NCBI GenBank assembly: GCA_016209795.1
Contig: JACQVI010000136.1
Coordinates: 1 to 45,453, forward strand
Source of the DNA: Ignavibacteriota bacterium
GTDB taxonomy: Bacteria; Bacteroidota; Ignavibacteria; UBA10030; SZUA-254
Direction of reading: 5' to 3'
Length of the DNA stretch: 45,453 nucleotides
A program made the translations under genes and the position numbers. Each line of letters starts with the position of its first letter. The first letter of the stretch is position 1. The notes under the pieces were generated by a model that searched no databases, had not been told where the DNA came from, and worked only from the letters and a program-made list of their open reading frames with translations. Shown one piece after another: positions 8,381 to 17,242 of the stretch.

Positions 8381-9547
8381 TCATACCAAAACCTTCGCAA
8401 TCTTCCGCACGACTTCCTCTAAAACTCCAACCGTATACTCAATATCCTCTTCAGTTGTACTCTCCCCCATCGAAAATCGGATTGTCGCACGTGCCGTCTT
8501 TTCATCCCGACCCATAGCTAACAACACATGCGAAGGCTCCATACTTCCAGAGGTGCACGCAGAGCCACTTGTTACTGCAATACCAGCTAAGTCAAGGTTA
8601 AACAGCAACGCTTCCCCGTCGATCTCCACTTTTTCGCTATCAAAAGAAATGTTCAAGATGTGAGGAAGAGCGTCTGTCGGATGACCGTTGAAGATAACAA
8701 ACGGAAACCGCTCCTCAATCATTGCATGTAACTTTACTTTCAACTGCCCCAATCTCCTCTGCTCGCTCTCTCCCATGCTCGCCATCAGCTCTGCCGCTTT
8801 CGCAAACCCAACGGCTAACGGAACATTCTCCGTTCCTGCTCGACGTCCTCTCTCCTGTCCTCCTCCATGCATAAATCGCTCAATCTTTGTCCCCTTGCGA
8901 ATATAAAGCGCTCCAATTCCCTTTGGTCCGTAAATCTTGTGTGCTGAGAGTGAGAGCAAATCGGCTTTGACCTGATCTACTGCGAGAGGCAATTTCCCAA
9001 ACGACTGCACAGCATCGGAATGAAACACAACACCATGTTCCTTACCTATCAAACCAATCTCCTCAATCGGATTGATAGTTCCAACTTCATTATTGGCATG
9101 CATGATCGAAATGATCGCTGTCTTCGGCGTGATTGCTTTCCTCACGTCTGCAGGATCGACCATCCCGTACTCATCGACATTGAGATAGGTGACATCAAAA
9201 CCATTGTGCTCTAAGAACTCGCATGTTTCGAGAACAGCGTGATGCTCTGCCTTGCTGGTGATGATGTGATTCTTACCCTCTTCTTCACGCATCTTCCATG
9301 CAACGCCCTTCAGGGCAAAGTTATCGGCTTCTGTCCCTCCACTGACGAAGAGAATTTCTCCCGACTGTGCACCAAGTAACCGTGCGATAGTATCTCTGCT
9401 TTGATCGAGTGCTGCGCGAGCTTCCTGACCAAATTGATGAATGGATGAGGCATTCCCATATTTCTCGGAAAAATATGGCTTCATAGCTTCAAAGACTTGA
9501 GCATCAAGCGGAGTAGTCGCGGTATGGTCTAAATAGACACGTCTCAT
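8381..9547 (-). CDS. nifS: Cysteine desulfurase (NifS/IscS type)
   Basis: PLP enzyme that takes sulfur from cysteine for Fe-S cluster and thio-cofactor assembly. 388 residues from the ATG at 9547, chosen because the family starts (M)xRVYLDHTATTPLD; the 29 codons upstream are not conserved-looking. Landmarks: SGGTEADNFALKG (PLP contact), HSDAVQSFGK, the PLP lysine in SLSAHKIYGPKG, and the catalytic cysteine in VTSGSACTSGSMEPSHVL. The short S-A-C-T-S loop marks class I (NifS/IscS), not SufS. It stands alone here with no iscU or nifU beside it. Confidence 0.92.
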   Translation of the reverse strand: MRRVYLDHTATTPLDAQVFEAMKPYFSEKYGNASSIHQFGQEARAALDQSRDTIARLLGAQSGEILFVSGGTEADNFALKGVAWKMREEEGKNHIITSKAEHHAVLETCEFLEHNGFDVTYLNVDEYGMVDPADVRKAITPKTAIISIMHANNEVGTINPIEEIGLIGKEHGVVFHSDAVQSFGKLPLAVDQVKADLLSLSAHKIYGPKGIGALYIRKGTKIERFMHGGGQERGRRAGTENVPLAVGFAKAAELMASMGESEQRRLGQLKVKLHAMIEERFPFVIFNGHPTDALPHILNISFDSEKVEIDGEALLFNLDLAGIAVTSGSACTSGSMEPSHVLLAMGRDEKTARATIRFSMGESTTEEDIEYTVGVLEEVVRKIAKVLV

Positions 9548-9648
9548 GATAAAAATATACGATGCTTTCTGTAATTCCACAAATAACAAAGCCTCCATCG
9601 ATTGCTCGAAGGAGGCTCCACCCCCGATCGTCAATCAGCGTCAGATGT

Positions 9649-10143
9649 TCAATCTCGTTCTCGGAAACGTCGCTCACGCTGCATTTCTTTCATCGCATTT
9701 CGTAGCTCTTGTCCAAAGTTTCGCTCAAAGACAAGGAACTTTCCAAATTGTTCAGGCGTCAGCGATTTCCGTAATTCATCGTGATAACGTCTGCGCTCTG
9801 CAAACATATTCTGATCGATCTCGAGGATTTTATCAAGTGTCTTTTGCAGGTCTTTCTTCTCATCTTTTTGTCTGAGCATGTATTCAAGATCATCGACAGC
9901 CTCTTTACGCAGGCCCATCAACTCTCTCTGTTTATCCTCATGGGAGTTCTGTTTGGCAAAGAAACGAACGGCTTCATCTTCGTTGAGATCGAGGAGCTCA
10001 ACTAACTTCATTTTCTTCCACTGCTCAAGCCGTTCTGGTCGTTGTTGCTCACGCTCCATCGGAGGTCGACGTCGCTGAGCCACGCCGTCCTCAGAAATCC
10101 AAAAGAGAGAGACCGCAATAAGTAAAGTCCACAATAATTTCAT
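9649..10143 (-). CDS. Periplasmic Spy/CpxP-like protein
   Basis: 164 residues: signal peptide (MKLLWTLLIAVSLFWISEDGVAQ), then a highly charged, all-helical body with LDLNEDEAVRFFAKQ and LTPEQFGKFLVFE near the C-terminus. The latter is the L-T-x-x-Q motif seen in Spy/CpxP/heavy-metal-sensor proteins. It is the last gene of the operon sigma factor, anti-sigma factor, this protein, with a 27-base gap. It is therefore probably a periplasmic chaperone or stress sensor feeding back on that sigma factor. Family call from motif and composition; the feedback role is inference. Confidence 0.65.
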   Translation of the reverse strand: MKLLWTLLIAVSLFWISEDGVAQRRRPPMEREQQRPERLEQWKKMKLVELLDLNEDEAVRFFAKQNSHEDKQRELMGLRKEAVDDLEYMLRQKDEKKDLQKTLDKILEIDQNMFAERRRYHDELRKSLTPEQFGKFLVFERNFGQELRNAMKEMQRERRFRERD

Positions 10144-10170
10144 AGATAACTCCTTTGTTTGTTCTTAAAA

Positions 10171-10785
10171 TTAGTTAATCATCTTTCGTTGTTCTAATCG
10201 TGCGACGAGGTCGGAGATTTCCTCCTCATCAAGCTCACGAGCTACCGACTCTATATCTACATCGGGAATTGAATACAACTGCGTTTCGTCCGTCACAAGC
10301 TCTGCGAGCGATCCATTGCCATTCGTTAGACTTTCTTCCAGCAGAGATGAAAACTCAGAGATGCCTGAAGCCTCCTGCATTTCAATAACCTTTCCGATCT
10401 CTTCAGGTTGAAGCTGCTGAAGGATGGTCTGCAACTCGTGTGATTGTGTCCCGGTCTCAAATGGGTTCAGAGAAATAAGGACGACAACAGCCACGATCGC
10501 CGCCGAGAGTGGCATCGCAAGTCGTGTAATCCATTCGGGAAGTGCTGGTGACGATTTCTCTTCGATACGCTGATGAATCTTTGGCAACAACGTTGACCAA
10601 TACGTCGATGGGGGTGCCCAGGGCTGATGCGCATGTAACTCAGAGAAGACTCCTTTCAACTGCTCAGCCTCCGATCGGCATCTCTCACACGTCACAAGAT
10701 GTTCACGAATAGATGCCTGCTGTTCTTCAGAAAGTTTTCCCAGCAGGAAATCCGGAAGATCGTATTGAATCTCACTACACTTCAT
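10171..10785 (-). CDS. Zinc-finger anti-sigma factor
   Basis: 204 residues. The cytoplasmic N-terminus carries the zf-HC2/ZAS motif HLVTCERC (His-x3-Cys-x2-Cys, about residues 29-36), which holds an ECF sigma factor. One membrane segment follows at about residues 94-110 (AAIVAVVVLISL), then an acidic periplasmic tail ending DEEEISDLVARLEQRKMIN. Its ATG overlaps the sigma-factor stop codon as ATGA, the usual arrangement for a sigma/anti-sigma pair made in fixed ratio. Confidence 0.88.
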   Translation of the reverse strand: MKCSEIQYDLPDFLLGKLSEEQQASIREHLVTCERCRSEAEQLKGVFSELHAHQPWAPPSTYWSTLLPKIHQRIEEKSSPALPEWITRLAMPLSAAIVAVVVLISLNPFETGTQSHELQTILQQLQPEEIGKVIEMQEASGISEFSSLLEESLTNGNGSLAELVTDETQLYSIPDVDIESVARELDEEEISDLVARLEQRKMIN

Positions 10786-11336
10786 TTGTTCATTTCTCTT
10801 CGAACATATTCTTGAATCTTCTTCAGGGCATGAAAGTAATTTGCCTTCAACCCACCAACTGATTTCTTAAGCATCGCTGCCATCTCTTCGTATGAAAGCT
10901 CATCATAATATCGCATCGTAAACACCATCTTTTGTTTTGTCGGTAATCGCTCAATTGCTTGCTCCAAAATCGTTAAGTACTCTTGACGATGGACCTGTCC
11001 ATCTGTTTGATAGTCGCTCGGCAGCGTCTCTTCCAGGACTTCGTCCAGGCGGAGAAATTCTTTCCACCGCTTCTTTTGCTTTGCGTTGAGCGAGACATTG
11101 ACCGTTATGCGATATAACCATGTAAAAAATTCTGATTCTGCCCTAAAATTCTTTAACCCTTCATAGACCCGAACAAAGACATCCTGAGCAACGTCGTCTG
11201 CATCTTCATGAGTCCCGACAACCCGCCGGGCAATCCAGTACACCTTCTGCTGATACCGCCGGACGAGCTCATTGAATCCTTCAACCTTTCCCTGTCTGAA
11301 CTCTTCGACTAATTCACGATCCGTCTTGGATGCCAT
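10782..11336 (-). CDS. ECF RNA polymerase sigma factor (RpoE-like)
   Basis: 184 residues. Region 2: DADDVAQDVFVRVYEGLKNF and FFTWLYRITVN (-10 recognition and core binding). Region 4: LPTKQKMVFTMRYYDELSYE followed by the helix-turn-helix that recognises the -35 element. The two are joined by a short linker, with no region 1.1 or 3, which defines group 4 (ECF) sigma factors. First gene of a three-gene operon with its anti-sigma factor and a Spy-like periplasmic protein, so an envelope-stress regulon is likely. Confidence 0.92.
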   Translation of the reverse strand: MASKTDRELVEEFRQGKVEGFNELVRRYQQKVYWIARRVVGTHEDADDVAQDVFVRVYEGLKNFRAESEFFTWLYRITVNVSLNAKQKKRWKEFLRLDEVLEETLPSDYQTDGQVHRQEYLTILEQAIERLPTKQKMVFTMRYYDELSYEEMAAMLKKSVGGLKANYFHALKKIQEYVRREMNK

Positions 11337-11454
11337 TCATGCCCTTGGCTATTGGTTAGATGAGAATTTGTAGGAAAAGTTTAATGAATAGCGAGAGGAA
11401 AAGCAAATCCCTCTCATTTCCACTTAACCAGCTAATCTCCAATCACATAGAGAG

Positions 11455-11545
11455 TTACAATGCCTTCCTCAGCTTCGTCGGCACCTCCGTCATATCTAAA
11501 GAGGTCACTTTCCTATCGGCAAGTGTGGGCACGAAGCTGGTCTCG
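11455..11545 (-). pseudogene. Decayed 3' end of a HIT-family gene (tail copy C)
   Basis: On the minus strand this reads TSFVPTLADRKVTSLDMTEV and then PTKLRKAL-stop. It aligns residue by residue with the end of the intact HIT protein encoded at 13381-13869 (TNFMPTLADTKMISEDMKET, then LVKLRRAL-stop). No upstream HIT coding sequence remains; the T9SS gene stop (11562-11564) is immediately adjacent. A second tail is at 12945-13035. The rest of the gap 11337-11561 holds no gene. Confidence 0.65.
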
Positions 11546-11561
11546 CATCTCACAATGGTCT

Positions 11562-12935
11562 TCATTTCAGCATTATCATCATGATAGTTCTTGTGGTGGC
11601 CAAGGCTTCAACATGGCAGAAATAAGCGCCAGAATTCACCGTACGCACGGTGTTATCACGCCCATCCCACTGCACGAATCTTTCACCGGGTCCTTCAATC
11701 CGATCCACCAGCGTGCGTACTTCCCGACCGAGAAGGTTGTAAATCTTGAGACTAACGTTACTCTGAACGGGTAACTGAAAACGGATAACAGTTAACGGGT
11801 TGAAAGGGTTGGGGAAATTCTGAGACAGCTTAAACGAGGATGGCAATCCTTTGGGTGCCAGTATCACCCCCGTGATGCTGTTGTCGTACCGATGAACGCC
11901 AAAGGAGCCAGCAATTACAACAATATCTGTACCGTTGCGGTGAACAACCTCGACATCCGAGAGAATGGACAGCGACGTGCCGTAGCCAGAGTGTTCAAGC
12001 GTATCCCAGCTTATGCCGCGGTTCTCGCTCTTGAACAAGTACGGTCCTCCGTTCACGTACAACGTTTGGCTCCGCACCGGACTTACAGCCATGTCGAAGT
12101 TATAGAAGCTGTTCTCGTGGATAACGCTCCATGTGAGACCAGCGTTTGTCGATTTGACTATTTTCCCTTCACCGGGCACATACCATGTATTCATGTCGTC
12201 AGGATAAAATGCAAGCGTGTGACAAGCGTTGTCACCCTGAAAGACGTCGTCAACAATGACTTGATCCCACGTGCTGCCGTAATCCGTGGACTCAAACAAA
12301 ATCGGGTTAAAGATCCAGCCTTCACCTCCAAACCATAACTGATTAGGTCTATAAGGGTTGACTTTGATAAAACGATATCGCCACTGTGTATCGTAAATTC
12401 TGTTCCATGATGTACCACCGTTCGTGGTCATGTAAATCGCTCCCGCACCGACATCGACAAGATAGACCGTATCGCGTGTGAAAAGCAAACGATCCATGAC
12501 ATCGAACATGTTATCAGTAGGATTCCCCGAGCCGCTCACCGGACTCGTATAAACAACCGACCAATTTTCCCCAGCATCCATGGTCTTGTAGACTATAGTA
12601 CTGTCGGCGGTTTGCCAGAGATTCCTGACTCCCCAGATTTCATTATGATCAAAAAGAAGAAGGGTCCGAATCGCTTTCCCCTGTAATCCGACTTGGGACC
12701 AGACTGTATCCACAGCATCAATTGAACGCTTGTAGATCCCGCTGTCTGTGCCAACATAGATTGTATCCCCGAGTATCCTGATTTCGCCAACTATACGATC
12801 GCCAAGACCTAAATACGTCCATTGGGAATAGGCAATGCAAAAGAAAATCTTCATCACCGACAGAAGGGCATAGTACTTCAGACAAGTCAATACGAAAGAA
12901 GTTAATCTTGAATTGCTGGTTAGATGGTGTATCAC
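11562..12935 (-). CDS. Secreted BNR/Asp-box protein with T9SS sorting domain
   Basis: 457 residues from a GTG at 12935; an in-frame ATG about 28 codons in is another possible start. A hydrophobic N-terminus (roughly residues 12-36) acts as the signal. The body has repeated Asp-box motifs (MDAGENWS, TNGGTSWN, TDYGSTWD, TNAGLTWS, ENRGISWD), typical of sialidase/sortilin-like beta-propellers. The C-terminus is a T9SS domain: QNFPNPFNPLTVIRFQLP, LKIYNLLGREVRTLVD, NSGAYFCHVEA. The gene lies exactly between two decayed HIT-gene tails, suggesting that it arrived as cargo. Function beyond surface export is unknown. Confidence 0.8.
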   Translation of the reverse strand: MIHHLTSNSRLTSFVLTCLKYYALLSVMKIFFCIAYSQWTYLGLGDRIVGEIRILGDTIYVGTDSGIYKRSIDAVDTVWSQVGLQGKAIRTLLLFDHNEIWGVRNLWQTADSTIVYKTMDAGENWSVVYTSPVSGSGNPTDNMFDVMDRLLFTRDTVYLVDVGAGAIYMTTNGGTSWNRIYDTQWRYRFIKVNPYRPNQLWFGGEGWIFNPILFESTDYGSTWDQVIVDDVFQGDNACHTLAFYPDDMNTWYVPGEGKIVKSTNAGLTWSVIHENSFYNFDMAVSPVRSQTLYVNGGPYLFKSENRGISWDTLEHSGYGTSLSILSDVEVVHRNGTDIVVIAGSFGVHRYDNSITGVILAPKGLPSSFKLSQNFPNPFNPLTVIRFQLPVQSNVSLKIYNLLGREVRTLVDRIEGPGERFVQWDGRDNTVRTVNSGAYFCHVEALATTRTIMMIMLK

Positions 12936-12944
12936 AAGATACTC

Positions 12945-13035
12945 TTAACGCCCTATAGAAATCTCAGGAATAATCTTCTTATACTCCGCGATCATCTTCG
13001 TATCGGCGAGGGTGGGCATGCAGATGGTGGATCTA
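12945..13035 (-). pseudogene. Decayed 3' end of a HIT-family gene (tail copy B)
   Basis: On the minus strand this reads CMPTLADTKMIAEYKKIIPE then ISIGR-stop. ATGCCCACCCTCGCCGATAC and its flanks are identical to the intact HIT gene (23 bases in all). An in-frame stop lies about a dozen codons upstream, so only the tail remains. Its stop is 10 bases before the T9SS gene start at 12935. Confidence 0.65.
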
Positions 13036-13073
13036 CATTTGAAAATACTAGTTCAGCTCAGGGAGGTCAGATT

Positions 13074-13310
13074 CTAAACAGATCCTTTTAGTGTTTTGAT
13101 CAATTCCCTTGTTTTATCAGCTTCCGTAACAATCAATTCAGCGATTTTTGCTGTTCGCTCATCAACAAGTTCAGCGATTTTCGCCGTTCTCTCATCCATC
13201 CTGGCACCCAAATCTTGTATAGCCTTGCCAGTTTGAATGAGCAATGTCGTGAGCACTACCGAAAGAAAGGCACCAAGAAAGGTAAAGATTATCTGGAAGA
13301 CAAGATCCAT
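13074..13310 (-). CDS. Small membrane protein with coiled-coil repeat
   Basis: 78 residues: one membrane segment (MDLVFQIIFTFLGAFLSVVLTTLLI), then a charged helical tail in which the decapeptide DERTAKIAEL occurs twice in a row (about residues 39-58), ending ELIKTLKGSV. No family recognised; the layout is that of a membrane-anchored coiled coil. The ATG at 13310 is preceded by a weak AAGG. It sits between decayed tail copy B and the intact HIT gene, so it is cargo of the same rearranged segment. The decapeptide duplication suggests recent expansion. Confidence 0.6.
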   Translation of the reverse strand: MDLVFQIIFTFLGAFLSVVLTTLLIQTGKAIQDLGARMDERTAKIAELVDERTAKIAELIVTEADKTRELIKTLKGSV

Positions 13311-13380
13311 AACATGTACCTTCTTGATTAAGAAAAATACAAATTACTACATACTACCGAATTGATCCGTAAAAATCAAT

Positions 13381-13869
13381 TCAAAGGGCTCTCCTCAATT
13401 TTACTAGCGTCTCCTTCATATCCTCCGAGATCATTTTCGTATCGGCGAGGGTGGGCATGAAGTTGGTGTCGCCGTTCCAGCGTGGGACGATGTGAAAGTG
13501 CACATGCTGGTCTATTCCTGCCCCTGCGGTTCGACCAATGTTCGATCCAATATTGAATCCATCAGGATGAGAAACTCTTTGTAAGGCTACAGTCATTTTC
13601 TTGAGAAGAGCCATGATTTCCAATGATTCGTCGTCGGTAAGTTCGGTGAGATTTGGGATATGGCGATACGGCACAATCATCAAGTGACCGCTGTTGTACG
13701 GAAAGAGATTCATAATCACAAAGCACAGTTTGCCTCGCATGATAATGAAGTGTTCATCATCGTTGTTTGCTTGGAAGGCTTCGCAGAGGACACATTTCCC
13801 CTCTTCGTCCTCTGAATGAAAAAACTTTTCAATATACTTAGATCGCCAGGGGGAGAAGAGTCGTTGCAT
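13381..13869 (-). CDS. HIT-family nucleotide hydrolase/phosphorylase
   Basis: 162-residue histidine-triad protein. The catalytic motif HVHFHIVPRWNGDTNFMPTL (His-x-His-x-His-x-x, about residues 126-145) and the Cys-x-x-Cys pair CVLC near residue 26 match the zinc-binding, Ap4A-phosphorylase-like HIT branch. MNLFPYNSGHLMIVPYRHI is the conserved central strand. Likely activity is hydrolysis or phosphorolysis of dinucleoside polyphosphates or AMP conjugates. Two decayed copies of the last ~30 codons lie downstream at 12945-13035 and 11455-11545. Confidence 0.88.
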   Translation of the reverse strand: MQRLFSPWRSKYIEKFFHSEDEEGKCVLCEAFQANNDDEHFIIMRGKLCFVIMNLFPYNSGHLMIVPYRHIPNLTELTDDESLEIMALLKKMTVALQRVSHPDGFNIGSNIGRTAGAGIDQHVHFHIVPRWNGDTNFMPTLADTKMISEDMKETLVKLRRAL

Positions 13870-13993
13870 ACTACAATTCTTCTTTAAAAGAGTACAGTGT
13901 CGTTGAAAGATCCCATCGCCAGACTTCGACTAGCGCTCAGTGTGACGATCTGATTGGGGTCAACGGAAGACGAGCTAGCACTGCCAATCGTAA

Positions 13994-16102
13994 TTATGCC
14001 TCCTCCTCCACTTTTTCTTTCGCATGTTCGGCGATGATCTTTTCCATGATTTCACGTGGGACTTCTTCGTAATGATCGAACTTTTGCTTGTGGATGCCTC
14101 GTCCTTGCGTCATCGAGCGTAGATTCGTCGAATACCGATAGAGTTCTTTCAGCGGCACAAGCGCTTTGATGATCTGATGCGAGCCATCGGAATCCATTCC
14201 TAAAATCTTTCCTCGTCGACTCGAAATATCTCCCATAACATCACCCATGTACTCGTCGGGGACGGTGACCTCAATTTCATAAATCGGCTCTAACAGAATC
14301 GGTTTCGCCTCTTTGAAGCCTTTCTTGAACGCCATACGTCCAGCAATCTTGAACGAGTTTTCATCCGAATCGACATCGTGGTACGAGCCATCGAACAATG
14401 TTACCTTCACATCAACCACTTTATACCCGGCGATCACGCCCCCGTTCATCGCTTCGATGATACCTTTTTCCACGGCAGGGATAAATCTTCCAGACACTAC
14501 ACCGCCGACAATTGCATCCTCAAACTCAAAACCGGCACCACGCTGCAACGGTTCGATCTTAATCCAGACGTGACCGTATTGCCCCCGCCCCCCCGTTTGT
14601 TTCTTATGTTTGTACTCCACTTCGTTGGCACGTCCCTTAACAGTCTCACGATACGGTATCTTCGGCTCAACCATTTCAACGTCAACTCCGTACTTGGCTT
14701 TCAGCCGCTTGATGATAATTCCAAGATGAAGCTCGCCTTGTCCGCTAATAACCGTCTGGTGCAACTCTGGATCAACGGTCATGACAAACGTCGGATCTTC
14801 CTCATGGAGTGCGTGCAAGCCGGTCGCAATCTTATCCTCATCGCCCTTTGTCTTTGCAACAATCGCCATGCTAATGACGGGTTCTGGGAATTGTATCGGT
14901 GGAAGATTGGCGGAAAATGCCTTGCTGCTGAGCGTGTTGTTTGTGTGTGTATCTTTCAACTTTACAACGGCACCAAGATCACCCGCCACTAATTTTCCCA
15001 CTTCTTTCCGCTCTTTCCCATTCATAACGTAGAGCTGAGCAAGGCGCTCGACCTTGTTGTTTGTTTCATTGACCAAATCAAGACCGGGTGACACCATCCC
15101 CGAATACACTCTGAAGAACGAAAGCTCGCCAACGTGAGGCTCCGAAACTGTTTTAAACACGAAGAGCACAGGCGGTCGATTTGGATCATTGGAAACAATC
15201 ACTTCTTTACGATTCTCATGGTTAGAGCCGGGAAGCGTTCCAACAGCCGGTTCAACTTCCATGGGACTCGGGCAATAGTCAACAATAAAATCGAGGAGTG
15301 AGGCAACACCGATGTTATGAACTCCTGCAGCACAAAGAAGCGGGAAGAGCTTTCGTGTACGGATACCAAGCCGAAGTCCTTCCTTGATTTCCTGATCATT
15401 GAGGGTACCTTTGTCAAAAAATGTATCAAGAAGCTTTTCATCAGTTTCCGCAATCTGCTCGATGAGTTGTTCACGCATTTCATCGGCTTTAGCTTTAAGC
15501 TCGGCGGGGATGTCGGTCTCAGTGTACTTTCCTTTACCATCACGAGCGAATTTGAGAACTTTCATACGCAAAACATCGACAATTGCTTCAAAAGCAAGTC
15601 CTTGCTCTGCAGGAAATTGGATCGGCGTAACGTCGTGTGAGAATCGATCCCTCGCCATTTTGACTGCTTGCTCAAAGTCGGCGTTTTCATTGTCCAGCTT
15701 GTTGACGACAAAGAGAGTGGCATTCTTGAATTCTTTCGTATACTGCCAGGCGATTTCCGTTCCAACTTCCGCACCTTCGACTGCTTTCAAAAAAACAATC
15801 GCTGTGTCGGCTACACGCAGACTGCATTTAACTTCTCCGGTAAAATCTGTATAACCCGGCGTGTCCAGAATGTTGAGCTTGGTTCCCTTCGAGTCACAAT
15901 ACAACACTGAGGAATTAATAGAGATTTGTCGTTCAATCTCATCGACATGGTAGTCTGAGACTGTATTCCCCTCCTCGACTTTTCCAAAACGTGTCGTCGC
16001 TCCCGCGGTAAACAAACAAGCCTCGGCGAGCGACGTTTTTCCCGAACCACCGTGTCCCACCAAGGCTACATTACGGATGCCCTCTGCGGTATATTCCTTC
16101 AT
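13994..16102 (-). CDS. Elongation factor G paralogue (EF-G2-like)
   Basis: 702-residue translational GTPase. G1 reads GHGGSGKTS (residues 16-24) instead of the GHxDxGKTT of main fusA; G3 is DTPGY and G4 NKLD. Domains II-V follow, including the domain IV stretch TGGRGQYGHVWIKIEP and the C-terminal SSRRGKILGMD and YSTNLRSMTQGRG. This G1 variant is typical of the second EF-G class found beside a canonical fusA, whose role is less clear (translocation or recycling variants). Start: ATG at 16102 with AAGGAG upstream; an in-frame TTG two codons earlier is less likely. No rpsL, rpsG or tuf nearby, which also argues against main fusA. Confidence 0.88.
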   Translation of the reverse strand: MKEYTAEGIRNVALVGHGGSGKTSLAEACLFTAGATTRFGKVEEGNTVSDYHVDEIERQISINSSVLYCDSKGTKLNILDTPGYTDFTGEVKCSLRVADTAIVFLKAVEGAEVGTEIAWQYTKEFKNATLFVVNKLDNENADFEQAVKMARDRFSHDVTPIQFPAEQGLAFEAIVDVLRMKVLKFARDGKGKYTETDIPAELKAKADEMREQLIEQIAETDEKLLDTFFDKGTLNDQEIKEGLRLGIRTRKLFPLLCAAGVHNIGVASLLDFIVDYCPSPMEVEPAVGTLPGSNHENRKEVIVSNDPNRPPVLFVFKTVSEPHVGELSFFRVYSGMVSPGLDLVNETNNKVERLAQLYVMNGKERKEVGKLVAGDLGAVVKLKDTHTNNTLSSKAFSANLPPIQFPEPVISMAIVAKTKGDEDKIATGLHALHEEDPTFVMTVDPELHQTVISGQGELHLGIIIKRLKAKYGVDVEMVEPKIPYRETVKGRANEVEYKHKKQTGGRGQYGHVWIKIEPLQRGAGFEFEDAIVGGVVSGRFIPAVEKGIIEAMNGGVIAGYKVVDVKVTLFDGSYHDVDSDENSFKIAGRMAFKKGFKEAKPILLEPIYEIEVTVPDEYMGDVMGDISSRRGKILGMDSDGSHQIIKALVPLKELYRYSTNLRSMTQGRGIHKQKFDHYEEVPREIMEKIIAEHAKEKVEEEA

Positions 16103-16228
16103 AAGCAATTATTCTCCTTACTGTTCAAAATACTCATGTGGAAGTAAGATGCAATTTGTAAGCAAAGTGACCTGAGAGTGTTACCTCACATGTGACTTAA
16201 CTGAGCGGATGATTTTAACTTTTGAGCC

Positions 16229-16256
16229 CTACAAAAAATCAAGCCCGCAAGCGGGC
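16229..16256 (-). terminator. Rho-independent terminator overlapping the DUF948 stop
   Basis: On the minus strand GCCCGC-TT-GCGGGC is followed by TTGATTTTTTG. The stem (16243-16256) is coding sequence and the TGA stop sits between stem and T run. Confidence 0.8.
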
Positions 16257-16625
16257 GAAGAATGTCTGAATACCTTTGAAGAGTGCAGCAAACGCACCGA
16301 CGGTCTCCATCACAGGCTCTTCAATACGTTCTTGAACTCTGCGCTCAAAGTCGGCAATGTCATCTGCAATGTGTTTGACAGCATTGATCGAGTGTTTCAC
16401 ATTCTCAACTTGCTCATCAATACTCTCTGCAACATTTTTGATTTTCTCGGTGATCACCTCAAGATTCTCAAACACTGGAATCGCTTTGGCAGTCAATTCT
16501 TTGAGATCACGGTCAACTACTTCAAGGGTACTCCGCACACGGATAAGCATAGTAATAAGATAGACGCACAATGCAGATAAGCATGTCAGTGCTATAATCT
16601 GCATCATCAAAAGGATTGATTCCAT
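16239..16625 (-). CDS. DUF948-type membrane/coiled-coil protein
   Basis: 128 residues: one N-terminal membrane segment (IIALTCLSALCVYLITMLI), then a long amphipathic helix (VRSTLEVVDRDLKELTAKAI...VITEKIKNVAESIDEQVENV) as in the DUF948 family, whose members often sit beside YtxH genes. That is the case here, 30 bases downstream of the YtxH gene. Probably an envelope-stress-linked structural protein; function not established. Its last five codons (ARLRA) and stop form the terminator hairpin. Confidence 0.75.
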   Translation of the reverse strand: MESILLMMQIIALTCLSALCVYLITMLIRVRSTLEVVDRDLKELTAKAIPVFENLEVITEKIKNVAESIDEQVENVKHSINAVKHIADDIADFERRVQERIEEPVMETVGAFAALFKGIQTFFARLRA

Positions 16626-16655
16626 AGACCTTTGATTTCCTTTGTTTAACGAAGC

Positions 16656-17057
16656 TTAGCTTGAGCGCTTATCTCGTTCTCTTTCAGTTTTGTACGTTTC
16701 CACGCCGGCACGAAAGGCAGATTTCACTCTCCCCGATTCTTCCGTAGCTCGGCTCCGGATATCTGAAAGCATCTTGTCTGCATCATCGAGAAGATGTCCA
16801 GCCTTCTCTTTTACTTCACCGACGAGCTGTTCTGAGCGCTCTTTGCCTTTATTAACCAGCTCAGTTGTTTTTGAGCGAACGCCCTTCATGTAGTCTGATG
16901 CCCCCTCAGCAAGATCTCCTGCTTTCTTCTTGATGTCTGACCGCATCTCTTTACCACTTTTGGGTGAATACAAGAGTGCAGTGATGGCGCCTGCAATTGC
17001 ACCGGCAACGAAGCCGATGAAAAGCCCTTTTGCTAATCCATTTCGTTCTTCAGCCAT
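16656..17057 (-). CDS. YtxH domain protein
   Basis: 133 residues: a Gly/Ala-rich membrane segment GLFIGFVAGAIAGAITALLY followed by SPKSGKEMR, the hallmark of YtxH (general-stress, gas-vesicle-like) proteins. A long charged helix follows with repeated SKTTELVNKGKERSEQ-type heptads. An AAGGAG-like site precedes the ATG. It forms an operon with the downstream DUF948 gene, ending at the terminator near 16240. Likely an envelope or stress protein; no enzymatic activity expected. Confidence 0.82.
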   Translation of the reverse strand: MAEERNGLAKGLFIGFVAGAIAGAITALLYSPKSGKEMRSDIKKKAGDLAEGASDYMKGVRSKTTELVNKGKERSEQLVGEVKEKAGHLLDDADKMLSDIRSRATEESGRVKSAFRAGVETYKTERERDKRSS

Positions 17058-17110
17058 TGTGATTACTCCTTGTGAAATTACATGTGATGAGTGAATAACC
17101 TATTAAAAAT

Positions 17111-17139
17111 AAAGTAACATTAATACGTATAAAAAGCAA
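17111..17139 (-). promoter_or_regulatory. Possible promoter of the YtxH-DUF948 operon
   Basis: On the minus strand TTGCTT (17139-17134), a 17-base spacer and TACTTT (17116-17111), in an AT-rich gap between divergent genes. Match to consensus is only fair. Confidence 0.35.
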
Positions 17140-17242
17140 GTACTTTTAGAGAATTTTGAAGTATCTTGCATTTGAGAAATATATATTTTAACTTAACGTT
17201 CAATTACACCAAAAATTCATCTGAACCAATCGACTTTCAACC

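Noticed and set aside
13900-13960. CTTCGACTAGCGCTCAG-type motif as a regulatory site
   Set aside because: Looks like a widespread short intergenic repeat; only one copy is visible here, so nothing can be supported.
14378-14992. 204-codon frame antisense to the EF-G paralogue
   Set aside because: Shadow of a strongly conserved gene; no ribosome site and no family features.
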